This document shows, in pieces, positions 57,681 through 64,000 of a DNA stretch of 64,000 nt. The position numbers and the translations under genes were made by a program. Numbering within the stretch: the first letter of the stretch is position 1; every line of letters starts with the position of its first letter. Source of the DNA: Symmetrospora coprosmae (taxonomy: Eukaryota; Basidiomycota; Cystobasidiomycetes; Symmetrosporaceae); NCBI GenBank assembly GCA_008802785.1, contig VUYT01000017.1:124001-188000 (forward strand), written 5' to 3'. Below the pieces are notes generated by a model. The model saw nothing but the letters and a program-made list of their open reading frames with translations. It searched no databases and was not told the origin of the DNA.

Positions 57681-60660
57681 TCAGTCCGCGTCCCCGTCGC
57701 CTTCTGGCACCTCGGATCTGACCATGGCTTCGTCCTCCCGGCCAAAAGCCGACACCGAGACTCCTTCCAGCCCACCACCCTTAATTGATCGCTTGTCCGG
57801 TGCACCGGGCCCGGCCATCCAGGGATAGCCCCAGCAATCCTCCACCTTGATCCGCTTTTTTGGATCCCGGCACAGCAGACCCGCGACGAGATCCTTGACC
57901 TGGTCATCCACCATACGCGTAGCATCGTCGCTACTGCTGCAAGCAGATGCGCCTGCCTCTGGCCAGCGATACTCGCCCTTTGCGATCTTGAGCAAATAAT
58001 TCCGCCTCGAGCGCGCGCTGCCCCGTGCCGACGGCGAGACGCCGCTACTGGTCACACTGCCGTTCGCGCTCGCTCCAGCAGCAGATCCGAGCCCCTCCTC
58101 GACAAACGGCAAAAAGCCCGTGACGAGCGCATACAGCACGACGCCGAGCGCCCACGCGTCCGTCTGCCTCCCATCGTACCGCTTCCCCATGATGAGCTCT
58201 GGAGCCGCGTACTCTTCGCTCCCGCACCGCGTCTCGAGGTACGGCGAGCTCGGGTCGATGAATCGCGACAGGCCGAAGTCGGTCAACTTGACGAGTGGTG
58301 TGGGTATTGGCGGAAGAGAAGATGGCGCAGGTGCAGGCACCCGGGGAGAAATGAGGCTCGAGGTGGACGCGAATGGACGTGCAGTGAGCAGAATGTCTAT
58401 GCACCCACAGAGTTGGTCGATTCAGTGGGTTTTCCCGCAGGGGCCCGTGGAAGCGGACTCACTCTCCAGCTTGATGTCTCGATGAACGAGGCCGATCGAG
58501 TGCATCCACCCCAGCACATCGGCCAGCTCTCCGAAGATTCTCCGCACCAACACTTCCGACGTCTGGTCGTGGTAGTTGGCCAAGAAGTCGAACAGCTCAC
58601 CACCGGGTGAAAACTCCAGAACGAGGCAGGTGTGAAAAGCCGTGTCGAAGGAGGAAGTAAGGTGCACCAGGGACGGATGCCGGATGTGCTGCAGGGCCAG
58701 AAGAATGGAGACGATGGCGGACAATATGAATATGGGCTTCACAAGCTCGGTGCGATGGCCAGACACGACATACCTTGAGCACCTCGACCTCGCGGACTAT
58801 GCTGATGCGCATGCGGTCGTTCTTCTTGATGTGGTTCCTGCTGATGAGCTTGAGCGCTACAAGCTCCTGCTCCTCTTGCCCCGCTGCACGCGTGCCGCCT
58901 TGCTGCTGATCCTTTTCTGGCAACGCACCAGCCTGCGACATTGCAGACAACCCGCCAATCCCTGATAGACCTCGGCCGAGCGAGCTACTCCGCTTGTGAC
59001 CTAGTTGCTGCTGCTGGAGCACCTTCGGCGAGAGTGGGAGCGGATGAACAAGAGGCTCAACGCCGTCAGTGCCGGAGGTCGGGCGCTTGAGACGTCTTGC
59101 TAGGACGACCTTCGAGAAGGCGCCGAGGCCTAGGACACGGATCACTTCGTACCGCCCGTGCAGAACGTGCCCTGCATCTGCTTCTTGCGAAGGCATTGTG
59201 GCAGTTGATGCCGAGAACCTCGGAGGACTCGACGGGTCAAGCACTGGCGGAGGTGGGGAAGATGTCGAAGAGGACGGAGGCGAAGGTGTGCTTGTATGCC
59301 GGGTCGCAGTGCCTGCCTTTGCGGGAGATGCATGGAGGCGATGCGATGATGATGACGATGGCGAGCTGCTGGGTGCCGGCGCTGGTATTGGAGCGGATGG
59401 ATCCGAAAGTAGCGTAGGGAGCCGGGCAACGGGCTCCCTGATCCAGCCTGATGACTGTGACTCGGTGGGACTGGCCAAAGGCGACTCGTTCACCACCATC
59501 TGACGGCCTAGAACCGAAGGTCCATGCGACCCTGAGCGATTACGAGAGTGAGAGTGGCCCCCTGCCGTGAAGTGCAGGTGGTGGTGCTGGAAGGCCGACG
59601 GGCCTGCGGATACCAAGCTGTGTGGGGAGGGCGAGTGACGCGACTGTCCGTTCTGACTCGGTGCCTCGATGGACCGGAAGCCAGAAGGTAGATTGGACAG
59701 CGGCTGCAGGTTCGCTGGCATGCTCGACGCACCGACAGGTGTCTGCGAGCGGCTGGCGTCCGATGCCACTGCGGTCAGAGTCGCAGGCAGTGTCGTCTGC
59801 GCGGATTTGCTCGTCTGCATGGCCGGTGAGACAAGCCCTGTGACGGTGGCAGAGCTCGAGTTCGACTGTGCGCTTTCCGCACTGTCTGCGCTCGTGCCCA
59901 GGCTGGGAAGGTTGCCGGGCAAGCTCGATGTCGAGGAGAAGAGCTCACGCCGTGCGTCGTCGTGATAGTTGAACGAAGGGATCCGAGGGGGCGGCGGTGG
60001 GCTAAAAGCAGAATCCATGCTCTCGAAAAACTGCATCGTCTTTGTCCGGCCGGGCGTTCGGCCCGATGCGGCGGATGTCGTAGCGGAGACATTGGCCAGC
60101 CCGCTGTCGACCGACAGGACGGACGACTCGCTCGCTGCGTCCGAAATGCTCCTGCTACGACTCTCGAGCGGACTTGGCAGGGGCGTCATGTACTTTGACG
60201 CGCCTTCTGGCGGCCAGTCTCTACGCTCCCCCCGCTCCTTGCTCCCTCTGAAGCGATGCGACGCAGAGGGAAAGCGGGAGAGCTCACTGTATGGCTGCTG
60301 CCAGGAGTGATAGGGCGGCTGTGTCGACTGACGTGAGCCAGCAGAGTTGCCCGATGCATTCCCTTCTGCTGGCGAAGCGTGTCTGGCTTCTGTCCGTACT
60401 CCTGCTCCTCCCGCTGCGCCCGCCACTGTTGCGGGCGCATTCCAGGATGATCCAGGCGACTCTATCGATATGTTGAGGTTCGGCTTGTTGGAGCTGCTAT
60501 AGCTGTTTGTGGAGCTTTCGGACCTTTCGGCGTCTGCAGACTGAGACATGGCCGCACTGGTGGAGACGCCGCTGGACTCGGTCGCGTCGAGCGGCGGAGG
60601 CGGCGGGTCAAAGATCGCGAGGTTGGTGTTGAAGTTCGGGAGGAGGGAGTCGACTGCCAT
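57681..60660 (-). CDS. Ser/Thr protein kinase with long N-terminus and N-lobe insert
   Basis: Three exons (60660-58774, 58688-58463, 58396-57681) give 942 residues. Residues 1-500 are Ser/Pro-rich and disordered. The kinase domain starts near 502: GRYEVIRVLGLGAFSKVVLA (glycine loop), then about 75 inserted residues with a Gln run and KRSSSLGRG before VALKLISRNHIKK (catalytic Lys about 604). The rest is regular: FHTCLVLEFSPGGELFDFL, HSIGLVHRDIKLENILL, VKLTDFGLSRF, TRCGSEEYAAPELIMG and TDAWALGVVLYALVTGFLPF, ending with IKVEDCWGYPWM. All catalytic residues are present. It resembles CAMK-group fungal kinases; I could not assign it to a named one. A second insert sits after LPFVEEGL. Confidence 0.9.
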
Positions 60661-60984
60661 GACTGTACCGGTCCGTTGAAGCACGAAGGACCACCCTCCC
60701 TTTCCCCTTCGGCTTCCCTCCCAGCTGGTGACGACTGTCGCGAGGCGGGCTGGCTGCCTTTGCCTTTGCCTTTCTCTGGTCGGGTCGGATCAGGTCGTTC
60801 GCAGGCTGCTCCGGGTCACCGCAGCGGCGAGCGGGCCATAAGAGGCTCGACGATGCGATGCGCTGTACTGCCTGATGTGCGGTTGCCCTCGCTCTGTCCC
60901 TCCTCGGAGCAGAGCACCGCTTTCTCTCCCCCTCTTGTCACGCGTTTCTATCGCGGGTGGACGCCGCGGGCTGCACCGAATCCA

Positions 60985-61018
<34 letters not shown>

Positions 61019-61228
61019 CTCGCAGATGCACGTCGGCGATTGTTTATATCTCCTTGTCCACTGTGGGCGTGCTGGGTCCACTCTGCGTGGATGAATGTGA
61101 GGATGGTTTAAAGCGTGAAAGGGCAAGGGGAGCGAGGGACGGACGGACGGAGGGAGGGACGGCTACTGTACGCACTACTGCGACGGCGAGCGCCTTAGAC
61201 GCTTTCCAACCTCATTCACCAGTTCACC
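60661..61228. promoter_or_regulatory. Divergent promoter region, kinase / thioredoxin, with CAG repeat
   Basis: 568 bp between opposite start codons. It contains an uninterrupted CAG-type run at about 60987-61016 (some ten units) and GACGGACG/GGAGGGAC purine tandems near 61137-61160. No coding sequence is supported. Confidence 0.55.
60987..61016 (+). repeat. CAG microsatellite (about 10 units)
   Basis: A perfect AGC/CAG tandem of roughly 30 bp lies in the divergent promoter between the kinase and thioredoxin genes, outside any supported exon. Such tracts often vary in length between strains. Confidence 0.85.
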
Positions 61229-62150
61229 ATGGTCAGGGAGATTACATCGCTCGCAGAGTTCAACACGTAAGTGGCAGCTTACTGCATCCTGGTCATTTGT
61301 CCGACCATCCTCGGATCTGGTCACTGCCGTTCGCTGCGTGGCCTTGACGCCACCTTGGAACGTTGCAGCCGGTTCGGAACATGCCATACTAATAGCTGAG
61401 TCCCTCACTCGCCTTCTTCTCGGACAGTACAATTGAGCGCAACAAGGTTGTCGTCGTCGACTTCTTCGCTACTTGGTGTACGCGTGCTCCGCCACTGTCG
61501 AGCACCGTCACCTCCGAGTCACACGGACGTCTATCCTGTAGCTGACCCATCTCTACATTTCTCTGCCACCTTTCCCTCTCCCTTCCTCGGTCGCCTTTCT
61601 TCCTCTCGATCTCTTGCCGCCCTCCCTTCGTTTGTCGCAGGCGGCCCCTGCAAGGTCATTGCGCCCAAGTATGAAGCACTCTCAAAAGAGTACAAGCAGG
61701 TAGTCTTCCTCAAAGTCGACGTTGACAAGGCCAGAGACATCTCAACCACTGCGGGTGTGACAGCCATGCCAACATTCATCGTCTACAAGGACGGCAAGAA
61801 GGACAAGACGATCAAAGGCGCAGATGCACGCGGTCTGGAGAATGCCATTCGCAGCGCGGCAGGCCCGCCTTCTCAGAACGCGTCGGGAACGCACAGTAAG
61901 TAGTGCAAGACTCCAATGCCTTCAATCCTTGGGGAGAAACTGACAACTCTCACGTACGCCAGACTGGGGTTCCGGACAGACACTGGGCTCTGCAGAGGTT
62001 GACTCGCAAAAGGTCAATGCCAATCCAACAGAAGTAGCTTCGCGAGCGTTCGGAAGGGCATCTGGAACGTTCAAAGAGATGGACAGCACTGTCAGAACCA
62101 TCATTGTGCTCCTTTCTGTCTACCTCTTGTATGCTGTCTTTGTCGCATGA
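61229..62150 (+). CDS. Thioredoxin with C-terminal membrane anchor
   Basis: Four exons (61229-61266, 61429-61478, 61641-61895, 61963-62150) give 176 residues. The thioredoxin fold is complete: MVREITSLAEFNT, KVVVVDFFATWCGPCKVIAP with active site WCGPC, VVFLKVDVDKARDISTTAGV and TAMPTFIVYKDGKK with cis-Pro. The WCGPC codons straddle an intron that interrupts between Trp and Cys, and the splice rebuilds them. Ordinary thioredoxin would end near residue 105. Here about 70 residues follow: a Ser/Asn-rich linker and a terminal hydrophobic helix (TIIVLLSVYLLYAVFVA) reaching the last residue. This is the layout of a tail-anchored protein, likely facing the cytosol on ER, mitochondria or peroxisomes. 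Confidence 0.9.
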
Positions 62151-62389
62151 GGCTGTTCCGAGCACCCGCCATTGCTCCCTGCCAGCAATAGGGAATGGGG
62201 TCGTTTGTGGTAATGTGCTGAATATAGCTCGACATGGCACAGCGTCGAGGCTGTAATGACTGTGTCCTTGCACCTCTGCCTCTGCTGAAACGTCTCTCGG
62301 CGTGGAGCCGTGAGCTCCAGCTCGTCAACCTCTGCCGGACTCGACGTTCTCATAATCGCACGACTTGGCTTTGCATCAGCCTGCGCACA

Positions 62390-64000
62390 ATGGCGAGCAT
62401 ACCTGACTACTCGATCCAGATCGCGGTCGACCGAGGCGGTGCGTGAAGATGGAGCGGTCCGCTATAGTATTCGTCACCGGCTCTCGCTGACATCAATCCG
62501 CGCACATGTTCCAGGCACCTTCACCGACGTCTACGCTTCCTGGCCCAAGCCCGGCAGCGATGCCTCTTCTTCCGATCGCGAGGAGGCTGTCCTGAAGCTG
62601 CTGTCGCAGGACCCGTCAAGCTACAAGGATGCCCCGCTCGAAGGAGTGCGGCGCGTTCTCGAGCGTGTGACGGGACAGAAGATCCCGCGCGAAGAGCGCT
62701 TCACGACCGAGAAGATAGCGAGCATCCGCCTCTCCACGACGGTCGCGACGAACGCTCTGCTCGAGCGCAAGGGCGCCAAGATGGCCCTCCTCACCACGAA
62801 AGGGTTCAAAGACCTCCTCGTCATTGGCAACCAGTCGCGCCCGGACATCTTTGCGCTCGATATTCAAAAACCCGAGGTGCTCTACGAGCGTGTCATAGAA
62901 GTGGACGAGCGCGTAACGCTTGTTGGCTACACGAGCGACCCACGGCGGGCTGAGCGAGAAGTACAGTTCGACGAGAACGGGAGAATGACGCGCTATTACG
63001 ACGGAGCAAGCACTGGAGATGCATCCGACATCGTACGCGGTCTGTCGGGCGAAGCGGTGCAGATCATGCGCAAGCCCGATGCGGGGCAGATTGAGGCGGA
63101 TCTCCAGCGCCTGTACGACGATGGCTTCCGCGCACTCGCCGTCGTCTTCATCCACTCGTTCACCTTTCCGGACCACGAAAAGCTCGTCGGTGACATTGCG
63201 CGGAGAGTAGGCTTCACCCATGTGTCGCTCAGCTCGGAGGCCATGCCCGTCATCAAAGCTGTCAGCCGCGGGAACTCGTGCACCGCCGATGCCTACCTCA
63301 CGCCCGTGCTGCAGCAGTACATCGACGGTTTCTTCGCCGGCTTTGATCAGAGCCTACGAGAAGGGGTAGACCAGCTTTCTGAGGGCAAGGCAGGCGCTGA
63401 GGGAAGTGCCAACGTGACCCGCGTCGAATTCATGCGATCCGACGGCGGTCTGACGGATGTCAAGAGCTTCAGTGGACTACACTCCATTCTCTCTGGTCCC
63501 GCGGGCGGTGTCGTCGGATTCGCAAGGACAAGCTGGGATGATAAGCGCAAGCAGCCGGTCATTGGACTCGACATGGGAGGTCAGCGATTGCCAGCTGTTT
63601 CATGCCGAGATTCTGCAGCTAAGCGCACTCGGGTGGACAGGCACGAGTACCGATGTATCACGCTATGCTGGCGAGTACGAGATCGTCTTCGAGACCACTA
63701 CAGCTGGCATATCGATACAGTCACCGCAGCTGGACATCAGTGAGTATTGTCAGCGAACCCAAGTCTTCCGGACAGGTCTGGTGCTGATACACATTGTCCT
63801 GGTCGTGCGGAGACACCGTGGCGGCCGGGGGCGGAAGCAGGCTGTTCTTCCGCAACGGCCTCTTCGTGACTGGACCGGAAAGCGCCGGCGCACATCCTGG
63901 ACCGGCAGCCTATCGAAAGGGCGGCCCTCTGGCCGTCACTGATGCAAATCTCCTTCTCGGGCGCCTTTTGCCGGACTACTTTCCGAAAATATTCGGCAAG
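62390..64000 (+). CDS. OXP1: 5-oxoprolinase (ATP-hydrolysing), N-terminal part, cut by window end
   Basis: Exons 62390-62438, 62515-63579, 63641-63739 and 63813 to the window edge; 467 residues are visible of an enzyme normally about 1250-1300. The HydA half shows [20 protein letters not shown] (nucleotide-binding loop), [94 protein letters not shown] and [20 protein letters not shown], then [18 protein letters not shown]. The enzyme opens 5-oxoproline to glutamate in the gamma-glutamyl (glutathione) cycle. Splices are all phase-1. The HydB half lies outside the window. Confidence 0.96.

Noticed and set aside
1-64000. tRNA, rRNA, CRISPR, transposon or integrated viral elements
   Set aside because: I looked for paired-arm tRNA shapes, terminal repeats, transposase or reverse-transcriptase motifs and regular repeat-spacer arrays and saw none; a program such as tRNAscan or RepeatMasker would be needed to exclude small ones.

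Overview
The window is nuclear DNA from a compact, GC-rich fungal genome, most likely a basidiomycete. About 33 protein-coding genes are packed on both strands with 50-1200 bp between them. Nearly all are cut by short GT-AG introns of roughly 50-120 bp. The gene content is fungal: SEC66, HAP5, a Mic12-like MICOS subunit, ADA2, SprT/GCNA, GH5 exo-glucanase and a secreted pepsin. I assembled exons by hand, requiring GT-AG (in one case GC-AG) junctions, preserved phase and agreement with remembered family sequences. No transcript data or searches were available. I saw no rRNA, tRNA, CRISPR, transposon or viral-type element.

Layout. 0-8 kb: homeobox gene (+), GFA/CENP-V enzyme (-), a divergent histone H3 (-), second homeobox gene (-). 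8-16 kb: TCP1/CCT1 (-), divergent CTR copper transporter (+), an uncertain disordered-protein gene (+), a single-pass membrane protein (+), SEC66 (-). 16-31 kb: HAP5/NF-YC (-), Mic12-like (+), TSR1 (+), HAD hydrolase (-), DPH4 (-), inositol polyphosphate multikinase (+), ADA2 (-), arrestin-like protein (+). 31-42 kb: a polytopic membrane protein (-), RFC2-type clamp-loader subunit (-), CCA1 (+), SprT/GCNA-like protease (-). 42-52 kb: aspartic protease with a very long repeat prodomain (-), an F-box/LRR-like locus with two frame changes (+), glutaredoxin-like protein (-), an unknown gene (+), GH5 exo-beta-1,3-glucanase (-). 52-64 kb: a large disordered protein (+), CMR1 WD40 protein (+), Ser/Thr kinase (-), membrane-anchored thioredoxin (+), and 5-oxoprolinase (+), cut by the window edge.

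Most genes are housekeeping: chaperonin folding, ribosome biogenesis, diphthamide synthesis, tRNA CCA addition, replication-clamp loading, ER translocation, SAGA and CCAAT-factor transcription, glutathione cycle. Several pairs are divergent with only 105-200 bp between start codons (CCT1/CTR, HAP5/Mic12-like, DPH4/multikinase, ADA2/arrestin). These are probably shared promoters.

The most unusual items are: (1) a histone H3 with a rewritten N-tail and a 26-residue basic C-terminal extension, needing one GC-AG intron; (2) an aspartic protease whose roughly 480-residue N-terminal region carries about 12 RRxS motifs and six NRKA[Y/F] modules between signal peptide and ordinary propeptide; (3) an ADA2 with about 85 residues inserted inside its ZZ finger; (4) a homeodomain lacking the near-invariant Asn51; (5) very small exons and a possible 29-nt intron; (6) several stop-free introns of length 3n.
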